Assembly (NCBI GenBank): GCA_021163455.1
Contig: JAGGWT010000084.1
Coordinates: 1 to 6,848 of the forward strand
Length of the DNA: 6,848 bases
Source: Thermoplasmata archaeon
Lineage (GTDB): Archaea > Thermoplasmatota > E2 > DHVEG-1 > B18-G2
Direction: 5' to 3'
A program made the position numbers and the translations under genes. Below, one piece after another: positions 1 to 6,441 of this stretch (its first letter is position 1; the number at the start of each line of letters is the position of its first letter). The notes beneath the pieces are model-generated. The model did no database searches and was not told the DNA's origin. It saw only the letters and a list, made by a program, of their open reading frames with translations.

Positions 1-348
1 CTTAGAGATGCGCCAGATTTAATAATGTGCGATTCTTTTCTGAGAGGATTTCTCAAGCTTCCCGTGCCTGTGTGGATAGATAGAGGTCTCAAGATACAAG
101 AGTGCACAATTATTATAAGCTCTTTGAGGAAGATAAACAGGATCAGAGGAAGAATTGAGTTTGTTCACAAATTATGTGAGAAACTAAAAGCTACATGCTA
201 TATAAATTATCCTCCACATGATAAGATTGGCATGGAGGCCTTAAAGCCCTTGGGCACAATGATAGGAAGTGCTCGAGGTCAGCTACTCGCATTTTTCAGA
301 GAAGATGCAGTGCGAATTCCTGAAGATAAATGTGTGCTTTTACTCTAG
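1..348 (+). CDS. 3' end of an unrecognised gene (partial at left edge)
   Basis: The frame is open from the first base and ends at TAG 346-348. The first ATG is at 25, but eight sensible codons precede it in frame (LRDAPDLI), so I read this as the C-terminal ~115 residues of a longer protein rather than a complete one. Visible features are a hydrophobic beta-like stretch just before the Met, a short 'VPVWIDRG' segment, an Ile-rich strand (CTIIISSL), a basic Arg/Lys/Ile-rich stretch and a C-terminus ending in three leucines. There are no signal or membrane segments. I do not recognise the family and assign no function. Strand order resembling a P-loop or Rossmann fold is possible but not shown. 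It is followed within about 10 bases by a TATA-like box, so it probably ends its own transcription unit. Confidence 0.6.
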   Translation, partial: LRDAPDLIMCDSFLRGFLKLPVPVWIDRGLKIQECTIIISSLRKINRIRGRIEFVHKLCEKLKATCYINYPPHDKIGMEALKPLGTMIGSARGQLLAFFREDAVRIPEDKCVLLL

Positions 349-356
349 GCAAATAA

Positions 357-365
357 TTATATTTA
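357..365 (+). promoter_or_regulatory. TATA-like box (TTATATTTA) before the small-ORF pair
   Basis: An A/T box, TTATATTTA, lies 8 bases after the stop of the left-edge gene. Its centre (361) is about 28 bp before ATA at 389. This is the same spacing that the glycosyltransferase promoter has from its ATG. By analogy, transcription would begin around 385-390. The surroundings are A/T rich, so a chance match is possible. Confidence 0.4.
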
Positions 366-427
366 ATTGAAAAGATATTTTAGCAATTATAGAAATTTTC
401 AAAAGACATGAGCTTAAAAATCGTGGA

Positions 428-550
428 GTGAACCTGGGAAAGATTGCGGAGAAGTTAGAGGGAGGAGAAGTTGAGTGCGAAGTGACTTTCAGCAAACTCA
501 CGATAGACGGCTCGATAAAGATTAGGATAGTGCCTCTGAAAAAAGAATGA
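428..550 (+). CDS. small hypothetical protein, start uncertain
   Basis: The frame is open from 371 (after TGA 368-370) to TGA 548-550. The only standard start is GTG 428, giving 40 residues beginning with NLGKIAEKLEGG and ending IVPLKKE. The codons before the GTG also look coding (IFKRHELKNRG), so the protein probably once began further up. ATA at 389 sits at leaderless distance from the TATA-like box at 357, as though an ATG had become ATA; this is inference. The stop overlaps the next start as ATGA (547-550), a typical sign of translational coupling. The predicted product is a short charged helix followed by two beta strands (VECEVTF and GSIKIRI). I do not recognise the family. It may be a small functional partner of the next protein or a decaying gene. 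Confidence 0.4.
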   Translation: MNLGKIAEKLEGGEVECEVTFSKLTIDGSIKIRIVPLKKE

Positions 551-855
551 GTATGATGAATTTTTTCCCATTTTTCGAAAAATTTCTTGATGCTCAAAAC
601 TTCATTTTTTCTGGCTCTATTGAGATAAAAATTGCAGATACCAAAATAGATATCTCTCGTGACAGGATAACTGTGGATATACACACCCCACATAAATTGA
701 AAAATATGCTCCCTCTTGATATAGGTGATTTTAAAGATATGGGAAATTTTAGTGATATATTGAAAATGCTTGATGAAGCTGGAGAGATGCTTAAAGCAAA
801 GAAGAAAACATTGATATTGAAGTACAGGGGTGTGGATGTGGTGGTGATCGGGTAG
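547..855 (+). CDS. small hypothetical protein, possibly truncated by TAG
   Basis: This is a 102-residue protein from ATG 547, overlapping the preceding stop by four bases. There is no Shine-Dalgarno site, so translation is probably coupled to the upstream frame. ATG codons at 553 and 556 are alternative starts. The protein has a Phe-rich N-terminal helix (residues 5-20), beta-strand segments (SGSIEIKIAD, RITVDIH), a Lys/Leu-rich helix (about 70-88) and a final strand (LILKYRGVDVVVIG). The final part reads like the core of a small alpha/beta domain. The strand GSIEIKI resembles GSIKIRI of the upstream product, hinting at related folds. The stop is TAG 853-855, and the frame goes on with coding-like codons to 945, so the annotated end may not be the ancestral one. 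No function is assigned; there are no membrane or signal segments. Confidence 0.6.
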   Translation: MSMMNFFPFFEKFLDAQNFIFSGSIEIKIADTKIDISRDRITVDIHTPHKLKNMLPLDIGDFKDMGNFSDILKMLDEAGEMLKAKKKTLILKYRGVDVVVIG

Positions 856-945
856 GGTGCATCCCCAGGGATGTTTAAGAAAAATTTTGAGATAAAAAGT
901 AAAATTTCCCTGATGAAACTGCTTGGAGCTTTTATGCAGAGATAA
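856..945 (+). pseudogene. in-frame continuation after TAG (possible lost C-terminus)
   Basis: Directly after TAG 853-855 the same frame continues for 29 codons to TAA 943-945, reading GASPGMFKKNFEIKS and then a Leu/Met-rich helix ending in FMQR. The Gly-x-x-Ala-x-Pro-Gly turn right after the strand VVVIG, then another strand and helix, looks like a natural end to the domain. A one-base change (AAG to TAG) would explain the interruption. Alternatives are stop readthrough, sequencing error or a chance open frame. The remaining bases to the phosphatase promoter (946-1005) show only a pyrimidine-rich stretch (953-972), which might serve as a weak archaeal terminator, and nothing else I can support. 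Confidence 0.35.
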
Positions 946-1005
946 GAATAATCTTTCTTCTCTATTTCCCCAGGTGCTTTGCTTTCAGCGTTTCCGCAAG
1001 CAATA

Positions 1006-1014
1006 ATATTAAAT
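1006..1014 (+). promoter_or_regulatory. TATA-like box for leaderless phosphatase-family gene
   Basis: ATATTAAAT is centred at 1010, 26 bp before ATG 1036. That spacing puts transcription initiation at or next to the start codon, predicting a leaderless mRNA. No Shine-Dalgarno site precedes the ATG, which agrees. This supports 1036 over the in-frame TTG at 979, whose upstream extension has no sequence support. Confidence 0.6.
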
Positions 1015-1035
1015 TTAGGAATACATTCTGCAAGT

Positions 1036-2562
1036 ATGAAGAGAACCCTTGTGATAGGATGGGACGGTGCTCCCTATGACCGGATAAGTAAGTGGGTGAA
1101 AGATGGAAAATTGAAAAATCTCGGTAACCTTGTGAATCGGGGATCATTCGGGCCCCTGAGAACTACGGAACTAACAATAAGCTCCTGTGCCTGGACAACT
1201 ATGGTGACAGGTAAGAATGCTGGAAAGCATGGGGTATTCGATTTCTTTGGCACAAAGTTTGTGAATGATTCTTATTTTAGAGAGCCAATAGATTCTAGGT
1301 GGCGTCGCGCGGATGCTCTCTGGAATTACATGACGAAGAATGGATATCGTATTGGTGTTGTGAATGTACCCATCACCTATCCGGTGGATAAGGTTAAAGG
1401 GTTCATGGTTGGGGGAATGATGAGTCCAAGCGTTGATGCACCAAGATTCACTTATCCTGCAGATTTACTAAAAGATTATCCTAGGCTTAAAGAGTACAGA
1501 ATTGATATAGAGGGAGCAAAACATCTGGACAGGGATAAGTTCATATATGAGGTTCATAAAACTATAGACGAGAGATTTGAACTGTTCAAATATCTTATTA
1601 AAAAAGAAGATGTTGATTTGTTCTTTGGAGTATTTACCTCTTCAGATCGTTTTTCCCACTACATGTGGCACTTTTTTGATCCTGCACATCCATACAGGAA
1701 GAACGAAAGTGAAGAAGAAATAAGAAAATATGAAAACTCACTACTAGAATTATATCAGCAGCTCGATGTATATTTAGGTGAGCTTATTGAAGAATTTGGA
1801 GCAGATAATGTGATGGTTGTATCAGATCACGGATTTGCCTCTATCTACAAGTACTTTGAATTTAACAAGTGGCTCTACCAGAAGGGATATTTAAAGTTCA
1901 AGCCAAAAAGTGAGCGGAGTGAGTTCAAGCATGGCAAACTCAATCCTAAAAGAACTTATATATACGGTAAGGTTGACTGGGGCAGCACTGTAGCGTATAT
2001 GATTGGAAAAAGAGGGTCAGTTTATATCAATCTTGAGGGTCGTGAGCCCCAAGGTATAGTGAAAAAAGAAGAGTACGAGGATGTTGTAGAAGAACTAATA
2101 AAAGAAATAAAGAAGATAAAAGATCCCGAGACTGGAGAGTATATAGTAGAGGATGCGCTTCCACGCGATGCTATATTCTCAGGGCCCTATGTGGAAGAGG
2201 CTCCAGATATTCTAACATTCTTTAAGGACAAATATGCATCAATAGGTTATATTGTGGATCTTGAATCTGAGGATCTCTTTATAGTGAACGATAGACCTGA
2301 TCTGGAACTTGAACTTGGAATTGAGAGATACAGTGGCATATTCGTTGCATCAGGATCAGATTACCGGCATAGGCATCTTGAGGATGCATGGATTGGGGAT
2401 GTCACACCTACGCTTCTCTACTCCTATGGAATAGAACTAACCGAGGACATGGATGGAAAGGTGCTTGACATATTCAATGAGGATTTTGAGCCACCGAGGA
2501 GAATATATCTAAGCAAGAGAGAGAAGGGCGTGATAGCTAGACTCAAAAAAATGAAGCTTTAA
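1036..2562 (+). CDS. alkaline phosphatase superfamily (type I phosphodiesterase/nucleotide pyrophosphatase-like) protein
   Basis: The 508-residue protein belongs to the alkaline phosphatase / type I phosphodiesterase fold (the archaeal/bacterial COG3379-type group, by recognition). Family members are metal-dependent phosphohydrolases or phosphotransferases. Visible elements are GWDG with metal ligand D10; the nucleophile segment SSCAWTTMVTGK (49-60), where S49 aligns with the usual Thr nucleophile; GKHGVFDFF (63-71); SDRFSHYMW with D204 and H208; VVSDHGF with D264 and H265; and DVTPTLLYSYG (455-465) followed by DMDGKVL, the usual C-terminal signature. The later His ligand, normally in a GTHR-type motif before GIF, appears replaced by Glu (GIER, E430). 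There is no signal peptide or membrane helix, so it is probably cytoplasmic. ATG 1036 was chosen because it begins the first core strand and fits a leaderless promoter. The gene converges on the glycan cluster and overlaps its last gene by four bases. A role in modifying a glycan, lipid-phosphate or nucleotide-sugar intermediate is plausible but inferred; the substrate is unknown. Confidence 0.88.
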   Translation: MKRTLVIGWDGAPYDRISKWVKDGKLKNLGNLVNRGSFGPLRTTELTISSCAWTTMVTGKNAGKHGVFDFFGTKFVNDSYFREPIDSRWRRADALWNYMTKNGYRIGVVNVPITYPVDKVKGFMVGGMMSPSVDAPRFTYPADLLKDYPRLKEYRIDIEGAKHLDRDKFIYEVHKTIDERFELFKYLIKKEDVDLFFGVFTSSDRFSHYMWHFFDPAHPYRKNESEEEIRKYENSLLELYQQLDVYLGELIEEFGADNVMVVSDHGFASIYKYFEFNKWLYQKGYLKFKPKSERSEFKHGKLNPKRTYIYGKVDWGSTVAYMIGKRGSVYINLEGREPQGIVKKEEYEDVVEELIKEIKKIKDPETGEYIVEDALPRDAIFSGPYVEEAPDILTFFKDKYASIGYIVDLESEDLFIVNDRPDLELELGIERYSGIFVASGSDYRHRHLEDAWIGDVTPTLLYSYGIELTEDMDGKVLDIFNEDFEPPRRIYLSKREKGVIARLKKMKL

Positions 2563-3245
2563 AGTCTTTCCAGAATATTTTTCGTCTCCTCTACCCCTAT
2601 GTTGAACACCATGTCTATGATGGATAGGTTGGGAACGAACTCTCCAAATCTCTGTGGATACTCCGGGACCTCTATATCCTGGTACACCAGCTTTATTCCG
2701 TTCCTTTCAAATGTTTCTTCATCCTGATATTTTCTCGCTCCTTTTCCGGAGAAGTAAATGCTCGCTCCCATTTTTTTGCAGATATCGATGATCATGTCCA
2801 TCTTCTTTCCTTGAGGATTGAGGGAGGATGATTTGACGAATCTAGCTTTGATACCCAGGAGATCAACGATTCTCGTTATTATCTCGATGTTCAAATCCGC
2901 TAGGTACTCCCACTCTCTCTCGTAAACATCCTCTAGAGACGGAAATACATCGTTGAAATATGGTGCTTTGCCGTAAAACGATTTTAGCGTGAGATGGTGC
3001 TTTCTTCTCCAATCTCTTTTGTTGTCTATTTTGACATTCATTATTCTCTCTCTTCCCTTCACCCTCACTGGTACTGTTAGCCATATTACTCCCTTTGGAC
3101 CCTTAACCCGGTTTCTGTTGATAAATCCTCTACGGGAGAACTCTACGTGGTCGAGAATAACAAATATGTCACTCTTCAGTATTTTGTGAAAGTAGCCAAT
3201 CCACGGGAGATAGTTGGGTTGGTGCGCAGCAAGAACAAGTCCCAA
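2559..3245 (-). CDS. WbqC-like family protein
   Basis: This 228-residue protein is close to the usual family length (about 220-240). The hallmark N-terminus is plain: AAHQPNYLPWIGYFHKI (residues 6-22). It is followed by IFVILDHVEFSRRGFINRNRVK (27-48), LTVPV (56-60), a KSFYGKAPYF segment (88-97), YFSGKGARKYQ (164-174) and FVPNLSIIDMVFN (203-215), all in family order. WbqC-like proteins recur in O-antigen, capsule and surface-glycan loci; their precise reaction is not something I can state from the sequence. There is no signal or membrane segment. The start is TTG 3245, since no in-frame Met occurs before the HQPNYLP motif and a strong Shine-Dalgarno site lies just upstream. It is the last gene of the cluster, 9 bases after the deacetylase stop, and its TAA shares TTAA 2559-2562 with the stop of the convergent phosphatase-family gene. 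It probably acts on the sugar made by its operon partners, an inference from context. Confidence 0.9.
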   Translation of the reverse strand: MGLVLAAHQPNYLPWIGYFHKILKSDIFVILDHVEFSRRGFINRNRVKGPKGVIWLTVPVRVKGRERIMNVKIDNKRDWRRKHHLTLKSFYGKAPYFNDVFPSLEDVYEREWEYLADLNIEIITRIVDLLGIKARFVKSSSLNPQGKKMDMIIDICKKMGASIYFSGKGARKYQDEETFERNGIKLVYQDIEVPEYPQRFGEFVPNLSIIDMVFNIGVEETKNILERL

Positions 3246-3248
3246 GTT

Positions 3249-3256
3249 ATCACCTC
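3249..3256 (-). promoter_or_regulatory. Shine-Dalgarno site GAGGTGAT fixing a TTG start
   Basis: On the minus strand GAGGTGAT is followed by AAC and then TTG. It is an eight-base complement to the typical archaeal 16S rRNA 3' end (ATCACCTC) and overlaps the TGA stop of the upstream deacetylase gene (3257-3255). The strong match and short spacing support TTG 3245 as the real start and suggest coupled translation. Confidence 0.75.
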
Positions 3257-3875
3257 AGATGAACCAGTTTATTGTTTCGAATGCCTCGGCATACTTTGAG
3301 TTACACTGAGCCCCCCTGAACCGAAGCTGTGCTCTCAGAAACTCAGGATCAAGGTAGTTTCTTCCCAGCAGCTTCTGGCTCTCGTATTTATCCAGGGCCT
3401 CGAGCTTCCTCTTCACATCCTCTTCGGAAACCCTAACGAAGAAATTGGGAGCGAAGTCCCTTGCGTTCCATGGCAACTCATATCCCAGTATTTTTGCTCT
3501 CCTGTTAAAGGCCCTGTACGCCTCCCATGCCACAACCTGATGGTCTTGGTGTATGTCCCTCAGAGAGGGTATGAAAACCACATTGGGCCTAAATTCATCC
3601 CTTATTTTTACAAAATCCTCCAGTATCTGCTGCCTGTGCTCGTGAAGTTTTCTGACGGGGTAGTTTGCAATAACATGCTTCTTCACACCCAGCGTATCCA
3701 TGGAGTTTTTGAACTCATCCACACGGTCCCTTATTGGAAAATCCTCTGGGAACTTCTCCTTAGTTGCAACAAGGTATACCAGCACATCTGAACCCTCCCT
3801 CAAAAAGCGAGAGATAGTTGCTCCAGCTCCGAGCTCTGCATCATCTGCATGCGGAGAGATCACAAGGATTCTCAT
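3255..3875 (-). CDS. PIG-L / LmbE-family N-acetylglucosaminyl deacetylase-like protein
   Basis: This is a 206-residue zinc-dependent deacetylase of the PIG-L/LmbE family, towards the short end for the family. Members remove acetyl (or other acyl) groups from GlcNAc moieties of nucleotide sugars, GlcNAc-PI, GlcNAc-inositol and related glycoconjugates. The N-terminal strand runs into SPHADDAELGAG (7-18), the family's PHxDDxE-type motif. H9 and D12 are expected zinc ligands, D11 the expected catalytic base, and H112 in DIHQDH (107-112) the third ligand, so the active site looks intact. There is no signal peptide or membrane segment, indicating a cytosolic enzyme. ATG 3875 follows a perfect GGAGGTG with a 5-base spacer, two bases after the dehydrogenase stop, so it is firmly operonic. 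Next to a hexosamine-type nucleotide-sugar dehydrogenase, the likely substrate is an N-acetylated sugar nucleotide or lipid-linked sugar; this is context inference. Confidence 0.9.
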   Translation of the reverse strand: MRILVISPHADDAELGAGATISRFLREGSDVLVYLVATKEKFPEDFPIRDRVDEFKNSMDTLGVKKHVIANYPVRKLHEHRQQILEDFVKIRDEFRPNVVFIPSLRDIHQDHQVVAWEAYRAFNRRAKILGYELPWNARDFAPNFFVRVSEEDVKRKLEALDKYESQKLLGRNYLDPEFLRAQLRFRGAQCNSKYAEAFETINWFI

Positions 3876-3877
3876 TC

Positions 3878-5227
3878 TTACACCTCCGGCTTTCCTATGC
3901 CCAGATATATGTGCTCTTTTCTGAACTCTTCAAGGGAGTTTCTGCCATCCACTATGACAATCCTCTCATCGTGTTTATGGAGGCATTCTTTGACCTCTCT
4001 CACCATATCATCGTGGGGAGTTATGAGAAGCAGGGCGTCGTAGTCTTTTAGAACATCCCCGTCAATTTTGTCCACACTTCTTAGAACCTTGTTTTTCCAT
4101 CTGAATTCATGAACGAGAGGATCGTAGAAATTCCAGTGTATCCCCTCCTGGTCCAGTATATCCATTATCTTCAAAGCAGGAGATTCTCGAACATCGTCTA
4201 CATTGGGCTTGTACGCTATGCCCAGAATGAGAACTTTAGAATCTGATAGACTCTTTCCAGCCTTGCTTAACCCCCTTCTGAGGAGGTTCACCGTGTGATG
4301 GGGCATTATCTTGTTTATGCTATTCGCCAGTTCTATGAAGTGCGAGCTTCTGTCCATCTTCCACATTCTATGAAGCAGGAATATGGGATCTATTGGGATG
4401 CAGTGGCCTCCAACGCCCGGGCCCGGATAGTGGGGCATGAACCCGACAGGCTTTGTTGAGGCAGCATCTATGACCTCCCATATGTCTATGCCCATCTCCT
4501 CAAATATCAAGGCCATCTCGTTTATGAATGAGATGTTGATGAACCTGAACGCATTCTCCAGAACCTTCACAGCCTCAGCAGTTTTGCAATCTTTTACCGG
4601 AACGACCTCTGCCATTAAAACGGAAGAGTATAGCCTCACAGCTAGCCGGGTAGACTCCTCATTTATTCCCCCTACAACCTTAGGAGTTCTTTCTACTGTG
4701 TACTTTTTGTTTCCGGGATTTACTCTCTCTGGAGAGAATACTACTGCGTAATCCTCTCCTGCAACCAGACCACTTTCGTTCAGGATGGGTACCAGTACCT
4801 CTCTGGTAGCTCCCGGATACACCGTACTCTCCAGCACCACCATCTTTCCCCTATCGAGGTATCTAGACACTGTTTTTCCGGCAGAGATGACATAATCCAT
4901 GTCTGGATCTCCATTCTCCTTAAGTGGCGTTGGAACGGTGATTATGTAAATGTCACAGGATTCCAATATTTTCTCGTTATTTGAAACTTTCAAATTCTCT
5001 CCAACCGCATTCTTTATCTCTTCGTCATTCACATCCACTATGTAGCTCTTCCCACTGCACAGGCTCTCTATTTTTCTCCTGTCCACATCAAAGCCTAAAA
5101 CCCTGTATTTTTTTGCAAACAAGAGAGCGAGGGGTAAGCCCACATACCCCAAGCCAATGACCCCAATTTTTGCAGATAGATTTTCAATTTTCTTATCAAG
5201 CTCCCTTACCCAGTCTGAATTTGCCAT
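3878..5227 (-). CDS. nucleotide-sugar 6-dehydrogenase, UDP-GlcNAc dehydrogenase (WbpA/TviB) type
   Basis: This 449-residue protein belongs to the UDP-glucose/GDP-mannose dehydrogenase family, which oxidises the C6 hydroxyl of a nucleotide sugar to a carboxylate with two NAD+. The N-terminal Rossmann domain has IGVIGLGYVGLPLA (21-34) after a ~20-residue helix. VPTPL...DPDMDYV (98-113) and STVYPGATREVL (134-145) follow. The catalytic set appears complete: E167 in FSPERV, K221 and N225 in KVLEN, and nucleophile C276 with D280 in GPGVGGHCIPIDP (269-281). The C-terminal domain contains ILGIAYKPNVDDVRESP (334-350). The wording of the PTPL, YPG and GGHC segments fits the N-acetylhexosamine group (WbpA/TviB/WecC) better than UDP-glucose dehydrogenases, so UDP-GlcNAc to UDP-GlcNAcA (or the ManNAc equivalent) is likely. 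Exact substrate is not decidable here. ATG 5227 lies 26 bp from a TATA box, predicting a leaderless start. The stop lies two bases before the deacetylase ATG. Confidence 0.93.
   Translation of the reverse strand: MANSDWVRELDKKIENLSAKIGVIGLGYVGLPLALLFAKKYRVLGFDVDRRKIESLCSGKSYIVDVNDEEIKNAVGENLKVSNNEKILESCDIYIITVPTPLKENGDPDMDYVISAGKTVSRYLDRGKMVVLESTVYPGATREVLVPILNESGLVAGEDYAVVFSPERVNPGNKKYTVERTPKVVGGINEESTRLAVRLYSSVLMAEVVPVKDCKTAEAVKVLENAFRFINISFINEMALIFEEMGIDIWEVIDAASTKPVGFMPHYPGPGVGGHCIPIDPIFLLHRMWKMDRSSHFIELANSINKIMPHHTVNLLRRGLSKAGKSLSDSKVLILGIAYKPNVDDVRESPALKIMDILDQEGIHWNFYDPLVHEFRWKNKVLRSVDKIDGDVLKDYDALLLITPHDDMVREVKECLHKHDERIVIVDGRNSLEEFRKEHIYLGIGKPEV
3881..3887 (-). promoter_or_regulatory. 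Shine-Dalgarno site GGAGGTG for the deacetylase gene
   Basis: On the minus strand GGAGGTG is followed by five bases (TAAGA) and ATG 3875. It lies inside the last codons of the dehydrogenase gene (Pro-Glu-Val), so the signal is embedded in coding sequence. This strong leadered signal contrasts with the leaderless first genes and marks the gene as operon-internal. Confidence 0.8.
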
Positions 5228-5248
5228 GTGTAGGAAAATTCATATGCC

Positions 5249-5257
5249 TATTTAAAG
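5249..5257 (-). promoter_or_regulatory. TATA box for the dehydrogenase-deacetylase-WbqC operon
   Basis: On the minus strand CTTTAAATA is centred at 5253, 26 bp before ATG 5227, with no Shine-Dalgarno site between. This predicts a leaderless transcript starting at the dehydrogenase ATG. The box sits in the 33-base gap after the glycosyltransferase stop, so the three downstream genes can be transcribed independently of the glycosyltransferase. Confidence 0.65.
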
Positions 5258-5260
5258 ATT

Positions 5261-6388
5261 TTATGCCCTCTTATATACTTCGATCAATCTCCTCTCCATT
5301 GCATCCCAGTTGTACTTACTCTCTGCACATTTCCTGGCGTTGTTTCCCAGCTCTTTTCTCAGCTCTTCGTTCTTCATCAGAATGTGGATCTTCTCCCTTA
5401 TACATTCAACATCTCCAAAAAGGCACAGGAACCCGGAGTTGCATTCCTCAACAATCTTCCCGCCCGCTGTATTCAATCCTGCGATCATGGGTTTTCCAGC
5501 AGCAAGAGCCTCCATTAGCTTGTTTGGAACAGAAAGCCGGGTGTAGGTTTTGCGTGGGTTAGAAGGAAGTATGATCACATCGGAGGCTAGGGTGTAGAGC
5601 GGTATATCATTCTTGTTTATCCAGCCCCGATACTCTATGTTACTGGCACCTTCTATCATCTTCAGTATCTCCTCCTCATGAGGTCCTTTTCCTCCCACTA
5701 TAAGTTTCACACCTTCCATATTTTTTACAGCCTTTATTATGTGAGGAAGCGGGCTCCAGAGCTTCAGTATGCCTATGTAAACTATCAGGAATTTTCCCTC
5801 CGGATTGATCTCTCTCCTGAACTCTCTTACTCTCTCCTCTGGCAATTTGTAATCATCCAGCCTCTTTGCGTTTAGCACAGGTGTAAAATCCAGCGGTGAG
5901 AAGATTTCCTTTCCCATCGGCTCGCTTGCAGCGATCCTGCCGTCTGTGAACCTCACCATTCTTCTCTCCAGAGCGCCGACAAACTTTGCAACAGGGTTTG
6001 GAAGAACATCAGCTATCATGGAAGAGTAATGATCATGAGCATCGTATATCAGCTTTGCTCCGCGAAGTTTTTTAAGCATCAGACCAAGAGGTAAAGTATC
6101 AAAATCATTTGCGTGCACATAAGAGAAGCTAAACTTCTTTGCTTCCTTCAAAGCACGGATGTAAAATCTAGCTAAACCAAGTATGAATCTTCCGGGTACG
6201 CCATACGAGCAACGCACAAGGATCCTCCTTACTTCTATGCCATCTGCCTTCTCGATCCTCTTTAGCCCCTCGCCCCGGTCCCAGCAGAGTATGGTTACAT
6301 CGTAACCATTCTTCACAAGGCTCTTTGCCTCCTCGTGCACTCGTGGATCTGGACGAAACGGGTTTGTGAGTAGCATTAGCACCCTCAT
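5261..6388 (-). CDS. GT4-type (GT-B fold) glycosyltransferase
   Basis: This glycosyltransferase is 375 residues from ATG 6388. The N-terminal half starts with MRVLMLLTN and PDPRVHEEAKSLVKNGYDVT (13-32), the usual acceptor-domain opening. YVHANDFDTLPLG (90-102) and LIYDAHDHYSS (113-123) follow. The C-terminal donor domain has IVYIGIL (202-208), KLIVGGKGP (228-236), IEYRGW (251-256), ASDVIILPS (268-276) and SVPNKLMEALAAGKPMIA (286-303), the GT4 sugar-nucleotide binding signature. There is no membrane helix, so it is probably cytoplasmic or peripheral. It likely transfers a sugar from a nucleotide donor to a lipid-linked or protein-linked glycan, perhaps the uronic acid made by the next genes; donor and acceptor are inferred. 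An upstream in-frame ATG (6406) would add six residues, but ATG 6388 fits the leaderless distance from the TATA box and the family N-terminus. No Shine-Dalgarno site is present. The frame is open further upstream into a degenerate aminotransferase remnant. Confidence 0.92.
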   Translation of the reverse strand: MRVLMLLTNPFRPDPRVHEEAKSLVKNGYDVTILCWDRGEGLKRIEKADGIEVRRILVRCSYGVPGRFILGLARFYIRALKEAKKFSFSYVHANDFDTLPLGLMLKKLRGAKLIYDAHDHYSSMIADVLPNPVAKFVGALERRMVRFTDGRIAASEPMGKEIFSPLDFTPVLNAKRLDDYKLPEERVREFRREINPEGKFLIVYIGILKLWSPLPHIIKAVKNMEGVKLIVGGKGPHEEEILKMIEGASNIEYRGWINKNDIPLYTLASDVIILPSNPRKTYTRLSVPNKLMEALAAGKPMIAGLNTAGGKIVEECNSGFLCLFGDVECIREKIHILMKNEELRKELGNNARKCAESKYNWDAMERRLIEVYKRA

Positions 6389-6411
6389 TTCAAAGGGGGT
6401 ATGCATTGAAC

Positions 6412-6420
6412 AAATATAAA
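6412..6420 (-). promoter_or_regulatory. TATA box for the glycosyltransferase gene
   Basis: On the minus strand TTTATATTT is centred at 6416, 28 bp before ATG 6388 and only 10 bp before the alternative ATG 6406. The spacing favours 6388 as a leaderless start. The box lies just beyond the point where the aminotransferase remnant loses its similarity. Confidence 0.65.
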
Positions 6421-6441
6421 CAAGAGGTTTTGAAAAATGAT

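Noticed and set aside
340..693. Minus-strand 117-codon open frame antisense to the small-ORF pair
   Set aside because: It is antisense to two overlapping plus-strand frames that look more protein-like, has a Ser/Phe/Ile-rich shadow composition, and has no promoter or Shine-Dalgarno site.
979..1035. TTG 979 extension of the phosphatase-family protein by 19 residues
   Set aside because: The extension covers the TATA box, has no Shine-Dalgarno site and does not resemble a signal peptide; ATG 1036 begins the first core strand directly.
962..1147. Minus-strand 61-codon frame across the phosphatase gene start
   Set aside because: It overlaps the 5' end of a well-supported gene and its promoter and has no family features; it is a shadow frame.
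4437..4751. Plus-strand frame inside the dehydrogenase gene (and similar ones at 2989, 3540, 3700, 3818, 3849, 5170, 5310, 5678)
   Set aside because: All are antisense to strongly recognised genes, lack promoters or Shine-Dalgarno sites and match no family; they are shadows.
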